NCBI GenBank assembly: GCA_949287685.1
Contig: CASEHF010000008.1
Location: forward strand, 1-32,762
DNA: 32,762 bases
Direction of reading: 5' to 3'
DNA from: an uncultured Christensenella sp.
GTDB taxonomy: Bacteria; Bacillota; Clostridia; Christensenellales; UBA1242
The position numbers were made by a program, and so were the translations under genes. The notes beneath the pieces are model-generated. The model made no database searches. It had not been told where the DNA came from and saw nothing but the letters and a program-made list of their open reading frames with translations. Shown in pieces: positions 25,469-32,762 of this stretch. The number at the start of each line of letters is the position of its first letter. The stretch's first letter is position 1.

Positions 25469-25850
25469 ATAATGGTTGCATACGCGATAATTTGTGAGTG
25501 CGCCTTTTGCGCTTCTGTTCAAGATGCTTTAATATAATTACAGTATGGAGTGTCACCGCATCCTCAAAATTACGAATATCAAGCCCAAGCATTTTTTTTA
25601 TTTTCTCAAGTCTGTAAACTAATGTATTGCGGTGGACAATTGCATCCTGTGCTGTTTTAATTATATTTAGATTGTTTTTAAAGAAAAGCTCTACGGTGTT
25701 AGTCAATTCCTCATCTTTTAAAAACTTTTTCACATTTTCATCCTCGAGAATATTTTGCACATTACCAAGACTCTCATTATCGAGGTTCACAAGCAAATTC
25801 CCAAGTAGACTTGAATTCACTGCTATTTTATCGGGATAAGCCTTATTCAT
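25467..25850 (-). CDS. Truncated PucR/CdaR-type HTH protein
   Basis: 127 aa from the ATG at 25850, which overlaps the preceding stop by 8 bp and has GGAG about 8 nt upstream. Residues about 50-115 are the C-terminal PucR/CdaR HTH (HTH_30): TVELFFKNNLNIIKTAQDA, then VHRNTLVYRLEKIKKMLG and FEDAVTLHTVIILKHL. Full-length PucR or CdaR regulators are 350-550 aa with a sensor region; here only about 45 residues precede the HTH. The tail KRKRRTHKLSRMQPL is basic. Translational coupling to an unusual ABC ATPase suggests the two act together, perhaps with the ATPase as nucleotide or stress sensor (inference). Confidence 0.8.
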   Translation of the reverse strand: MNKAYPDKIAVNSSLLGNLLVNLDNESLGNVQNILEDENVKKFLKDEELTNTVELFFKNNLNIIKTAQDAIVHRNTLVYRLEKIKKMLGLDIRNFEDAVTLHTVIILKHLEQKRKRRTHKLSRMQPL

Positions 25851-26517
25851 CGATTTTCTCCACAAAACTACCTGACTTTAGGTATTTATATTCTTTAACA
25901 AATTCAGCGCAAGTTTCCTTTTCTTGACTCGCCATTATAATGACTTTGTCTTTTGGCGCACTATCAAATAATTGCTTTAGCGCTTTCTTAATGCGAGCAA
26001 CAGTATCAGCATCATACTCACTCAAAACATCATCGCATAAAATAATATCGAGCGGTCGAAGTGCCATACGCGCAATTTGCACGAGGCGCCTATCACTACT
26101 ACATAGATTTTTTATTTTTTCATTTTTGAGTGCTTCTATATCAAATTCTTTCAAAACAGCGTTTATACGCTCCTCACGCTCTGCCTTTACGACCTTGTGT
26201 ACCTTTAGCACCCAAAGCAAATTTTTATAAACAGACTTGCGCTCAAAAAAAACCGCCTTTGTAGACAAATACCCTAGGCTAATATCGGTCGCAAAATTCA
26301 CCTTACTAACAGGCACGCCCTCAATCAAACATTCGCCGCTCTTTTGCTTTTCAAGCCCCGCAATCAGTCGCAGTAACGCTGTTTTACCGCTACCAGTTTC
26401 GCCAATGATTGCCAAACGGTCGCCTTTTTTTAATGATAAATTAATATCAAAAAGGGCGCAATAATCTTTATTATACGCCAATTTAATGTCTTTCAATTCA
26501 ATTACAAACTCAGCCAT
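25843..26517 (-). CDS. ABC-type ATPase with degenerate catalytic motifs, no permease
   Basis: 224 aa, the size of a standard ABC ATP-binding subunit. Walker A is intact (GETGSGKT, residues 39-46). The other motifs are eroded: the Q-loop Gln is missing (LGYLSTKAVFFERKSVYKNL), the signature LSGGQ reads LCSSDRR (138-144), Walker B IILCDD (158-163) has Asp163 in place of the catalytic Glu, and the switch His is Gln198 in IIMASQEKE. It probably binds ATP but hydrolyses it slowly or not at all. TAGGAG precedes the ATG and a consensus promoter lies 20 nt upstream. No membrane component is adjacent; the only partner is the overlapping HTH gene. Confidence 0.85.
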   Translation of the reverse strand: MAEFVIELKDIKLAYNKDYCALFDINLSLKKGDRLAIIGETGSGKTALLRLIAGLEKQKSGECLIEGVPVSKVNFATDISLGYLSTKAVFFERKSVYKNLLWVLKVHKVVKAEREERINAVLKEFDIEALKNEKIKNLCSSDRRLVQIARMALRPLDIILCDDVLSEYDADTVARIKKALKQLFDSAPKDKVIIMASQEKETCAEFVKEYKYLKSGSFVEKIDE

Positions 26518-26536
26518 AAACTTCTCCTATTGAAAC

Positions 26537-26565
26537 ATTATACACAATTTACAAATTCTTTTCAA
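26537..26565 (-). promoter_or_regulatory. Sigma-A promoter of the ABC ATPase gene
   Basis: Minus-strand TTGAAA (26565-26560), 17 nt, TATAAT (26542-26537). Confidence 0.8.
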
Positions 26566-26608
26566 CTAATTTTTAAATAAAAGTTAATAAAAATTAGTTA
26601 TTTCAATT

Positions 26609-26636
26609 TGACAAATATCTCGAGGCGTGTAAAATC
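26609..26636 (+). promoter_or_regulatory. Sigma-A promoter of the alpha-oxoamine synthase gene
   Basis: TTGACA (26609-26614), 16 nt, TAAAAT (26631-26636). The start codon is 78 nt further on. It is divergent to the ABC promoter. Confidence 0.75.
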
Positions 26637-26714
26637 TTTTTTTATTCAATTTGCTAGCCAAATGCCTAAAATTTTGTTATACTAAAACTATATTACACAA
26701 AACGGAGATTGATT

Positions 26715-27923
26715 ATGGATTTATTTGAAAAATGTAAGGCGTTTAGTCTCGCTGACAAGGCAAAAGAACTAGGTATTTACCCTTATTTTCACTACCTCGA
26801 GAGTGGTCAAGATGTGGTTGTGAATATGGAGGGTCACCGTGTCATTATGATTGGTAGTAACAACTACCTAGGACTAACGAGCCACCCCGAAGTCATTGAG
26901 GCAGGCATTGAGGCCTACAAAAAGTACGGTTCTGGGTGTTCTGGTTCGCGTTTTTTGAATGGTACACTAGATTTACACCTTGAGTTTGAACACGACCTTG
27001 CGGAATTCTTACACAAAGATGCGGTAATCACCTTTGGTACAGGATTTCAAAGTAACTTGGGAATTATTAGCGCTATCGCAGGGCGCCACGATGTGATTTT
27101 GTGTGACAAGGAAAATCACGCGAGCATTTATGATGGCTGCAGGCTCAGTTATGCCGAAATGAAGCGTTACGAGCACAGTGATATGGCGGACCTCGAAAAC
27201 AAATTAAAAAGCATCCCCGAGGACAAGGGTATTTTGATTGTGACCGATGGTGTGTTCTCAATGGGTGGCGATTTATGCAAACTACCCGAAATTGTAGCAC
27301 TAGCAAAAAAATATGGTGCGCGCGTAATGATTGATGATGCACACGGACTCGGGGTATTCGGCGAACACGGCAGAGGCACTGCGGAGCATTTCGGTCTCGA
27401 GGATGATGTAGACATCATTATGGGGACTTTTTCAAAGAGTCTCGCGAGCCTCGGCGGCTTTATGGCGGCTAAAAAAGAAGTCGTGGAGTATGTAAAGCAC
27501 ACATCTCGCCCGTTTATTTTCTCCGCTAGTATGACACCTGCTAATGTTGCTTGTGCGCACCAAGCATTGAAAATACTCAAGCGCGAACCCGAGCGCGTAA
27601 AGAACCTAATGCACATTACCGACTATATGCGCTCTGCGCTAAAAGACCGTAACATCCCTATTCGTGAAAGCGTGGCGCCAATTATTCCTATAAATACATA
27701 TGATGATTTCCGCACTTTCTACGCGTGCAAAGTTTTATTTGAAAAAGGCGTGTATGTCAACCCTGTCGTTAGCCCCGCAGTACCCGCTGGCGATGCTTTG
27801 ATTCGCACGAGTTACACAGCGACTCATACCGAAGCACTTATGGATGAGGCTGCAGACATTATTAAAGATGTATTTGAAAACGATTTAAAAAATATGCCTA
27901 ATTTTGAGGACAAAATAGCGTAG
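26715..27923 (+). CDS. Alpha-oxoamine synthase, serine palmitoyltransferase-like (KBL/BioF/SPT family)
   Basis: PLP enzyme that condenses an amino acid with an acyl-CoA or acyl-ACP. 402 aa from the ATG at 26715 (GGAG 7 nt upstream; the in-frame TTG at 26709 is rejected). Markers: GSNNYLGLTSHPEV (48-60), YGSGCSGSRFLNGTLDLH (71-88), the PLP-stacking His135 in DKENHASI, Asp207 and His210 in IDDAHGLGVFG, and the Schiff-base Lys241 in MGTFSKSLASLGGF. The N-terminal IYPYF and the SRFLNGT, FSASMTPAN and VNPVVSPAVPAGD segments resemble, from memory, Bacteroides-type serine palmitoyltransferases more than BioF or glycine C-acetyltransferase. No biotin or threonine-degradation genes are adjacent. The substrate is therefore inferred. 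Confidence 0.85.
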   Translation: MDLFEKCKAFSLADKAKELGIYPYFHYLESGQDVVVNMEGHRVIMIGSNNYLGLTSHPEVIEAGIEAYKKYGSGCSGSRFLNGTLDLHLEFEHDLAEFLHKDAVITFGTGFQSNLGIISAIAGRHDVILCDKENHASIYDGCRLSYAEMKRYEHSDMADLENKLKSIPEDKGILIVTDGVFSMGGDLCKLPEIVALAKKYGARVMIDDAHGLGVFGEHGRGTAEHFGLEDDVDIIMGTFSKSLASLGGFMAAKKEVVEYVKHTSRPFIFSASMTPANVACAHQALKILKREPERVKNLMHITDYMRSALKDRNIPIRESVAPIIPINTYDDFRTFYACKVLFEKGVYVNPVVSPAVPAGDALIRTSYTATHTEALMDEAADIIKDVFENDLKNMPNFEDKIA

Positions 27924-28008
27924 CAAAAGTAATATTTCTAAAAACATACAAATCGTATGCGCTATTTTAAATTAAATTTAATACTCTTCTTAAATTACAT
28001 TAAAAAGC

Positions 28009-28035
28009 AAAAGACTTTCATATTGAAAGTCTTTT
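28009..28035. terminator. Bidirectional terminator between the synthase gene and hpf
   Basis: AAAAGACTTTC-atatt-GAAAGTCTTTT, an 11-bp perfect stem with A/T flanks, between convergent genes. Confidence 0.85.
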
Positions 28036-28065
28036 CTTTTAAATTAAAAGTTAGGTAGGTATTAC

Positions 28066-28614
28066 TTACTCCTCTATAGTTGGGTCGATAATACCATAGC
28101 CACCATAACGGCGCTTGTAAATAATGTTTACTCTACCGTTGTCATTGTTTAGGTAAACATAGAAGGCGTGGTCGGAATTTTCGAGTTCCATAATAGCCTC
28201 AGCAACTGTCAGCGGATAAATATTGAAGTTCTTTACCTTGTCGACCAAACTCTCATCTGGTTTAATCTCAAAGTCTAAATCATCATCGTTGAACATCAAC
28301 TCGTTTAAGTCGACATTCTTGCGCAATTTATCCTGAAGTTTGGTAGAATACTTCTTAATCTGGCGCTCAACTTTCGGTAGAGCAAGGTCGATATTTTGAT
28401 ACATATTATCAGACATAACCTCACTACGGAATAGCAAGCCCTTATCCTTGATAGTCAACTCCAGCTTAAAAGTGTCCTTATTAGCGCGGGAGCAAACAAC
28501 CTTTGCCTGCGCGGTCTCGGGGAAATAGCGGTCGAGTCGATTCACCTTTTCCTTGATAATGTTTGATAACTTTTCACTCACGGTGTAGTTTTTAGACATA
28601 ATTTGTACTTCCAT
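28066..28614 (-). CDS. hpf: Ribosome hibernation promoting factor, long form
   Basis: Dimerises 70S ribosomes into inactive 100S particles in stationary phase or stress. 182 aa, long form: the N-terminal S30AE domain (1 to about 105; KNYTVSEKLSNIIKEKVNRL, AKVVCSRANKDTFKLELTI) and the C-terminal dimerisation domain (about 128-182; NFNIYPLTVAEAIMELE, HAFYVYLNNDNGRVNIIYKR and RRYGGYGIIDP). AAGGGGG lies 9 nt before the ATG at 28614 and a strong promoter just upstream. Many C-ending codons suggest high expression. Confidence 0.95.
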   Translation of the reverse strand: MEVQIMSKNYTVSEKLSNIIKEKVNRLDRYFPETAQAKVVCSRANKDTFKLELTIKDKGLLFRSEVMSDNMYQNIDLALPKVERQIKKYSTKLQDKLRKNVDLNELMFNDDDLDFEIKPDESLVDKVKNFNIYPLTVAEAIMELENSDHAFYVYLNNDNGRVNIIYKRRYGGYGIIDPTIEE

Positions 28615-28642
28615 AATATGTCACCCCCTTAAATACTCATAT

Positions 28643-28671
28643 ATTATACCAAACTTATATAATTTTGGCAA
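28643..28671 (-). promoter_or_regulatory. Sigma-A promoter of hpf
   Basis: Minus-strand TTGCCA (28671-28666), 17 nt, TATAAT (28648-28643), 28 nt before the start codon. Confidence 0.8.
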
Positions 28672-28783
28672 TTAAAATCACATTAAATATTTTTAAAACA
28701 AAATTAGGCAAAATCTGTCGCGATAACCAAGCTTATATAAAACTATACGCCATTCCAACAAAAACACGCCTATAAAATTATAT

Positions 28784-28808
28784 AAAAAGCGAGATAATCT
28801 CGCCTTTT
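28784..28808 (-). terminator. Intrinsic terminator after the 28853-29536 gene
   Basis: Minus-strand AAAAGGCGAGA-tta-TCTCGCTTTTT: GCGAGA pairs with TCTCGC, extended by A-U pairs, followed by U. It is 45 nt past the stop codon. Confidence 0.8.
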
Positions 28809-28852
28809 ACCGTAAATTAGATTTAAAAAGCACATTTTGCGCCTTAAAAACA

Positions 28853-29536
28853 TTATGTAAACATATAAATCCCAGCCATAATCACCACATACGCAAGAAT
28901 CACGAGCCCTAACGCAAATGCCACCCACGATATAATTCGTTTGTGCGCCTTTATGATAGCGACAATTCCTAAAATTGCTGAAATTAGGGCAAAGATTACA
29001 CTGCCACCTATTCCAACAACTGGTAATAGTATAAAATTAAATGTCCATAGCAAAAAACCGCTAGTAGTCGCAGCATCGAGTCCCGAAGCAAGCGCGATAA
29101 TAAGTACGATTGAGCAAAGTAACGCCACAACACCTAATGTAATACCAATAGTTCCATAACTACGGCTTTGAATATTCTCGTGGTAGTACTTTTCAATTTC
29201 ACGGTCGCTCGCTTGCGAGGCTTTGACATCTTGTGGCGCATTATTGTTTAACATAAACAGTGTAGGTTTTTGCTCGCTTTTGATTGAAGCACTATTAGTC
29301 GCCTCATTTACTGCTTTAACCCCCTCATCCTCACGAGTAGCGCTATAAGTATCCTCTGCTAGTGTAGATGATTTGAACTTCAATACCTCTTGACTATTAC
29401 TACTGTTTATGTCCATATTCGTGTCAGCGTGTTTTATAGCCTTACTCTCCCGCTTTGTACTTTTTTTCATAGCCTTGATATTCTCAATAATTTCCTCGGC
29501 GGTTGCTTTTTGCTCTATGTTATTATTCTCTGGCAA
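28853..29536 (-). CDS. Membrane protein with disordered N-terminus (DUF4190-like C-terminal part)
   Basis: 227 aa. Residues 1 to about 125 are hydrophilic and low in structure (Ser, Thr, Glu, Lys, Asn-rich; AMKKSTKRESKAIKHADTN). Residues about 128-227 hold three membrane segments: TIGITLGVVALLCSIVLIIA, a Leu/Phe/Val-rich segment ending in ISAILGIVAIIKAHKRI, and WVAFALGLVILAYVVIM. The GIVAI-IKAHKRI junction is like DUF4190 membrane proteins. A cytosolic charged tail with a small membrane anchor is the likely topology. Monocistronic, with its own terminator. Function unknown. Confidence 0.7.
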   Translation of the reverse strand: MPENNNIEQKATAEEIIENIKAMKKSTKRESKAIKHADTNMDINSSNSQEVLKFKSSTLAEDTYSATREDEGVKAVNEATNSASIKSEQKPTLFMLNNNAPQDVKASQASDREIEKYYHENIQSRSYGTIGITLGVVALLCSIVLIIALASGLDAATTSGFLLWTFNFILLPVVGIGGSVIFALISAILGIVAIIKAHKRIISWVAFALGLVILAYVVIMAGIYMFT

Positions 29537-29630
29537 TTTCGCCTCCGTAATTTTTTTACTATTTTACCATTTACATAACTTTTAGTAAAGTTAAATTTGC
29601 TAGTTTTAAAAAGTTCGTAAAAATAAAACA

Positions 29631-29675
29631 AAAAAGGCGCCTTTTCGCATATCACTACGCTAAAAGGTGATGCCT
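29631..29675 (-). terminator. Probable terminator of the lipoprotein gene
   Basis: Minus-strand GGCATCACCTTTT can pair with AAAAGGCGCC (with a bulge), followed by TTTTTTG. An inner ATCAC/GTGAT stem is an alternative fold. A separate perfect 12-bp palindrome, AGTACATGTACT, lies nearer the stop codon (about 29694-29705). Confidence 0.55.
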
Positions 29676-29743
29676 TTTCTAAACGGCGCTAAAAGTACAT
29701 GTACTAAACTGCTATCCGTTTATTTAGTTTTTTAATTTAGAGA

Positions 29744-30373
29744 TTACTCTGCCTCTGTAACAGCTGGAGCTTCCTCAAGAGTGTAGTTCTTTGGGTCGAT
29801 AACGAATTTGTAAGTCTTAGCGTTCTCAGCGGTACCATCGAAACTAATCTCAAGAGTTAAAGTACGAACTGTGTCATCAACGCCTTGGAATAAGAAGTAT
29901 TCGTGACTTGTGTCAACATCTGCATCTTCAGCGTAAGCACCAAAACCACCGTGCTTGATTACTTCCTCTGCCTTGTCTGTACCGTAGAAGTTAGTAATCT
30001 TTGCATAGAAACCTGTGCCCTTTGTCTCATCGTAAGATACTCTAGCGAGGTCATCTGATGTGAAGTGAATTAGAGCAAAGTGAGTCCTGCCGTTCCCTTC
30101 AGCATCAACATAGCCAAGTGCCTGTGCAACTTCCATGTTGTAAGCAACTTCGCCAGTCAAAGTGTAGACTTTCTCAAAGCCCTCCTCGTTAGACTCTTTC
30201 CAAGTTGTACCATCGATTTGGTACTTGTACTGGTCGCCTGATGTGCCAGCGAAGTCCACTTTGTAAAGTGAAGCGGGTTCACCACAAGCAGCGAGACCAA
30301 ATACACACGCGATAACTAGCAAAACTGCGCATGCTGAAACAGCGAATGTCTTAATAGCATTTGCTTTTTCCAT
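29744..30373 (-). CDS. Secreted lipoprotein, hypothetical
   Basis: 209 aa from the ATG at 30373 (AGGAG 9 nt upstream); an ATG six codons further upstream overlaps the ribosome binding site. A lipoprotein signal peptide is clear: basic start, hydrophobic AVSACAVLLVIACVFG, lipobox LAAC with Cys near residue 30. The mature part is acidic and probably beta-rich (YQIDGTTWKESNEEGFEKVY, RTLTLEISFDGTAENAKTY), of unrecognised family. Codons end in C much more often than in neighbours (AAC, TAC, TTC, ATC, GAC), a sign of high expression or different origin. It has its own promoter and terminator. A surface-exposed abundant lipoprotein is a fair inference; its ligand is unknown. Confidence 0.82.
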   Translation of the reverse strand: MEKANAIKTFAVSACAVLLVIACVFGLAACGEPASLYKVDFAGTSGDQYKYQIDGTTWKESNEEGFEKVYTLTGEVAYNMEVAQALGYVDAEGNGRTHFALIHFTSDDLARVSYDETKGTGFYAKITNFYGTDKAEEVIKHGGFGAYAEDADVDTSHEYFLFQGVDDTVRTLTLEISFDGTAENAKTYKFVIDPKNYTLEEAPAVTEAE

Positions 30374-30424
30374 TTCTTTTTCTCCTTTCAAAAGTTTTTT
30401 ATTGTAACCTTAGCGGTTATATAT

Positions 30425-30453
30425 AGTATACCTATTTGTAATAAAAATAACAA
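30425..30453 (-). promoter_or_regulatory. Sigma-A promoter of the lipoprotein gene
   Basis: Minus-strand TTGTTA (30453-30448), 17 nt, TATACT (30430-30425). The leader of about 45 nt holds the inverted repeat TAACC-gctaa-GGTTA (30405-30419). Confidence 0.65.
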
Positions 30454-30483
30454 ATGTTTTTAATAAAAATTTCAAAATAAAGC

Positions 30484-30510
30484 CATTTTCTTAAACTTTT
30501 TTACGAAAAT
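30484..30510 (-). terminator. Possible weak terminator downstream of transketolase
   Basis: CATTTTC (30484-30490) and GAAAATG (30504-30510) form a perfect 7-bp stem; on the minus strand GC and a T-rich stretch follow. It is 127 nt past the transketolase stop. Low GC makes it uncertain. Confidence 0.35.
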
Positions 30511-30636
30511 GACCCCATTTTTACAAATAAAAATGCCAAAAATATCTATCTATTGAAATTTTGCTACTGTTTTTGTATAAATTGTACTATTTTATGTTTT
30601 TAAGATGCTGTCTTTCGCTTTAGTGCAATTGCTCCG

Positions 30637-32616
30637 TTATATTACTGAATCAATGTATGTGCGGTTTTCTTTTATAAGTTTATCCATAATTTTTACGATA
30701 TTCGGGAGTGTCAGCCCAAAGTGCGCGTATAAATCCTTTGGTTTACCGCTCATGCCAAAATCATCGACCCCCAAAACGAACCCCGTGTCCCCCGCTACCT
30801 TATACCAGCCAGCGGTCGCCCCCGCCTCAATGACTAGGCGGCATTTCATCTTTTTGGGTAAAACTTTCTCAATATACTTTTTGTCTTGTTTAAAGAACAA
30901 ATTGCGCTCAGGCATTGATACGACCCTAATTGAAAAACCATCGTGCTCGATAATTTCCTGCGCTTTTATAGCGAGTTCAACCTCGCTACCTGTGGCAATA
31001 ATGATACCGTGGAGTTCCTTTTTATTGCGCTCGGGACTAATGATATACCCACCGAACATAGCGGAATCGATATTAGTGCCCTTTAATATTGGCAACTTTT
31101 GCCTAGATAAAATCAGTGCAGTTGGCGCATTACTCTCGAGTGCTAGCCTATATCCCGCCACGGTCTCGTTGGCATCACAGGGTCTAAAAACATTGAGATT
31201 GGGAATTAGCCTCAAACTCTCGATTTGCTCAACAGGTTCGTGAGTAGTACCATCCTCACCTACGGCAATGCTATCATGAGTGAATACAAAAATTTCGCGC
31301 AAGCGCATAATCGCAGCCATTCGAATCGCGTAACGCATATAATCCGAGAACACTAAAAATGTCGAGCAGAACGGGAGCCACTCGCCGTGCAAAGCGAGTC
31401 CGTTCGTAATAGCGCCCATTGCGTGCTCACGAACGCCAAAGGCTATGTTACGCCCCGCGGGCTGGTGGTCACCAAAGTACTCGCTGTCAGCAATTTTTGC
31501 CAAAGTACTCTTAGTTAAGTCCGCAGCGCCGCCGATAAGATTCGGTAAAGTTTTAGCAATCGTATTTAGTACGCGGCTACTTGCCTCACGCGTAGACATT
31601 TCAGTATCAAAGTGCAAAGTACTCAGTTTGCTAAGCGCCTTTTTCGTGTTAACACTGAGTTCGCGGGAGCGAATCGGGTACTTGACACCGTATTTTGCGC
31701 GCAATTTTTTCCAATCGTTGTAGATTTTGATTTTTTCATCCACCAGTTTATTACAGTACTCGTAGACATCGCTATCGACCCTAAAAGGAGTAGTATCCAG
31801 TCCAAAACGGCGAATTGTCTCATTCATCGTGTCGGTATCAAAGGGGTTTGAGTGGCACTTTTCGCTGTCGGCAAAAGGGCTACCGTAACCGATTGTAGTC
31901 TCGCAAATAATCAAGGTCGGCTGAGTCGAGGTCTTTGCCTCACGAATTGCCTCAGTAATTGCCAAGTAGTCGTTACCATTCTCTAACACTTTCACCCGCC
32001 AGTCACAAGCCTCAAAGCGAGCGCGGACATCATCGGGAAAAGTGATATTTGTCCTACCATCTAGGGAAACATGGTTGCAGTCATACAGTACGATAAGTTT
32101 GTTTAACGAGTGGCGCCCTGCAAAAGATGCAGCCTCGTAACTAATTCCCTCCATAAAATCACCATCACCAACTATACAATATGTAAAGTGGTCGTAAATC
32201 GGGTACTTTGGTTCGTTATAGCGCTCGAGCATTTTTTCGGCAAGTGCCAAACCTACAGCGTTGGCAAAGCCCTGTCCTAAGGCACCAGTACTAACATCGA
32301 CTCCTGCGGTGGTGATTTCCGGATGTCCTGGTGTGCGGCTATTAAACTGCCTAAAATTCTGCAGGTCCTCGATTTTTAAAAAACCAAAAAGATGCATAGC
32401 AGCATAGAGTAGCGCGCTACCGTGCCCCGCACTCAAAACGATTCTATCACGGTTTGGGTACGCGGGGTCACATGGATTAAAAACGGCCTCTCTAAACACT
32501 GAAAACATCATTGGTGCCGCATCTAAAATAATACCCGTGTGCCCTGAATTTGCCGAAACTACCTCGTTTAGCCCAAGTTTACACATTGAATTGATTACTT
32601 TTTGTTCAATTTCCAT
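30637..32616 (-). CDS. tkt: Transketolase
   Basis: Thiamine-diphosphate enzyme of the non-oxidative pentose phosphate pathway moving two-carbon units between sugar phosphates. 659 aa, full length. The N-terminal domain has NSGHTGIILDAAPMMF, LSAGHGSALLYA, GALGQGFANAVGLALAEK and the ThDP motif GDGDFMEGISYEAAS followed by LYDCNHVSLDG. The pyrimidine domain has FGVREHAMGAITNGLALHG with the catalytic Glu, then THDSIAVGEDGTTHEPVEQ. The C-terminal domain closes with AGATAGWYK and DDFGMSGK. AGGGGG precedes the ATG at 32616. A terminator separates it from the upstream gene, so it is probably transcribed alone; no riboswitch is seen in the short upstream gap. Confidence 0.95.
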   Translation of the reverse strand: MEIEQKVINSMCKLGLNEVVSANSGHTGIILDAAPMMFSVFREAVFNPCDPAYPNRDRIVLSAGHGSALLYAAMHLFGFLKIEDLQNFRQFNSRTPGHPEITTAGVDVSTGALGQGFANAVGLALAEKMLERYNEPKYPIYDHFTYCIVGDGDFMEGISYEAASFAGRHSLNKLIVLYDCNHVSLDGRTNITFPDDVRARFEACDWRVKVLENGNDYLAITEAIREAKTSTQPTLIICETTIGYGSPFADSEKCHSNPFDTDTMNETIRRFGLDTTPFRVDSDVYEYCNKLVDEKIKIYNDWKKLRAKYGVKYPIRSRELSVNTKKALSKLSTLHFDTEMSTREASSRVLNTIAKTLPNLIGGAADLTKSTLAKIADSEYFGDHQPAGRNIAFGVREHAMGAITNGLALHGEWLPFCSTFLVFSDYMRYAIRMAAIMRLREIFVFTHDSIAVGEDGTTHEPVEQIESLRLIPNLNVFRPCDANETVAGYRLALESNAPTALILSRQKLPILKGTNIDSAMFGGYIISPERNKKELHGIIIATGSEVELAIKAQEIIEHDGFSIRVVSMPERNLFFKQDKKYIEKVLPKKMKCRLVIEAGATAGWYKVAGDTGFVLGVDDFGMSGKPKDLYAHFGLTLPNIVKIMDKLIKENRTYIDSVI

Positions 32617-32626
32617 ACTTCCCCCT

Positions 32627-32659
32627 AAAAAACAAAGGCACGCAAAATTACGCGCGCCC
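32627..32659 (-). terminator. Terminator overlapping the stop of the upstream partial gene
   Basis: Minus-strand GGCGCGCG pairs with TGCGTGCC (two G-T pairs) around TAATTT, then TTTGTTTTTT. The TAA at 32650-32648 is in the loop. Confidence 0.65.
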
Positions 32660-32762
32660 TTTTTCTTTCGTTACTTTTTTAAAAAACTTGTTAATCGCCT
32701 TTAAGAGTTTCTTGACCGCCTTTGACTCCTTATACGCGCTGCAATTTAATACGATATCGCTG
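32648..32762 (-). CDS. C-terminal end of an unidentified protein (partial)
   Basis: A minus-strand frame open from the window edge encodes 37 residues ending at TAA 32650-32648: SDIVLNCSAYKESKAVKKLL, then KAINKFFKKVTKEKGRA. It is basic and helical at the end. The terminator directly at its stop supports a real gene. Too short to assign. Confidence 0.5.
   Translation of the reverse strand, partial: SDIVLNCSAYKESKAVKKLLKAINKFFKKVTKEKGRA

Noticed and set aside
30605..31243. A 212-codon plus-strand open frame opposite transketolase
   Set aside because: Antisense shadow of transketolase; the composition follows the conserved gene on the other strand.

Overview
The window looks like a chromosome segment of an AT-rich, endospore-forming, Clostridia-like Firmicute, probably an uncultivated relative. 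The evidence is the complete spoIIAA-spoIIAB-sigF operon, Gram-positive ribosome binding sites (AGGAGG class), TTG/GTG starts, a long-form hibernation factor, and cell-wall genes of clostridial type. Nearly all genes are housekeeping. No phage, IS transposase, CRISPR array, rRNA or tRNA was recognised.

Layout. 1-127: start of a membrane-anchored or secreted protein that leaves the window. 505-7551: a type IIA topoisomerase pair (ParE/GyrB-like, then ParC/GyrA-like) on the minus strand, separated by a 733-residue leucine-rich-repeat chimera. 7881-8696: an unknown protein. 8975-10527: plus-strand murG and a mini HTH regulator. 10568-17099 (minus): rsfS, tsaE, a tsaB-rimI fusion, an alpha/beta hydrolase, membrane-anchored murF and ddl. 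17360-18187: a membrane protein with an Mrr-like core. 18383-20511 (minus): obgE, a small membrane protein, yhbY. 20744-21385: nth. 21634-23130: the sigma-F operon. 23397-25427: a subtilisin-like protease with two small unknown proteins around a palindromic divergent promoter region. 25467-26517: a degenerate ABC ATPase overlapping a truncated PucR-type HTH protein. 26715-27923: a serine-palmitoyltransferase-like alpha-oxoamine synthase. 28066-32616: hpf, a DUF4190-like membrane protein, a lipoprotein and transketolase. The window closes with the end of one more minus-strand gene.

Functional themes. MurG, MurF and Ddl supply late peptidoglycan precursor steps. RsfS, ObgE, YhbY and HPF act on ribosome assembly and silencing. 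TsaE and TsaB-RimI belong to tRNA t6A synthesis and protein N-acetylation. SpoIIAA, SpoIIAB and SigF start forespore transcription.

The most unexplained structure is a dispersed repeat family at 5278-5609 and 11877-12473. A conserved core of about 82 bp, bounded by a copy-specific direct repeat (GTAGATGC or GTAGATAC), sits inside long inverted-repeat arms. The arms differ between copies but are self-complementary within each copy, and two copies run directly into the stop codons of parE and murF. A second, unrelated palindromic element lies at 11982-12125. All assignments come from reading the sequence; no database search was made.
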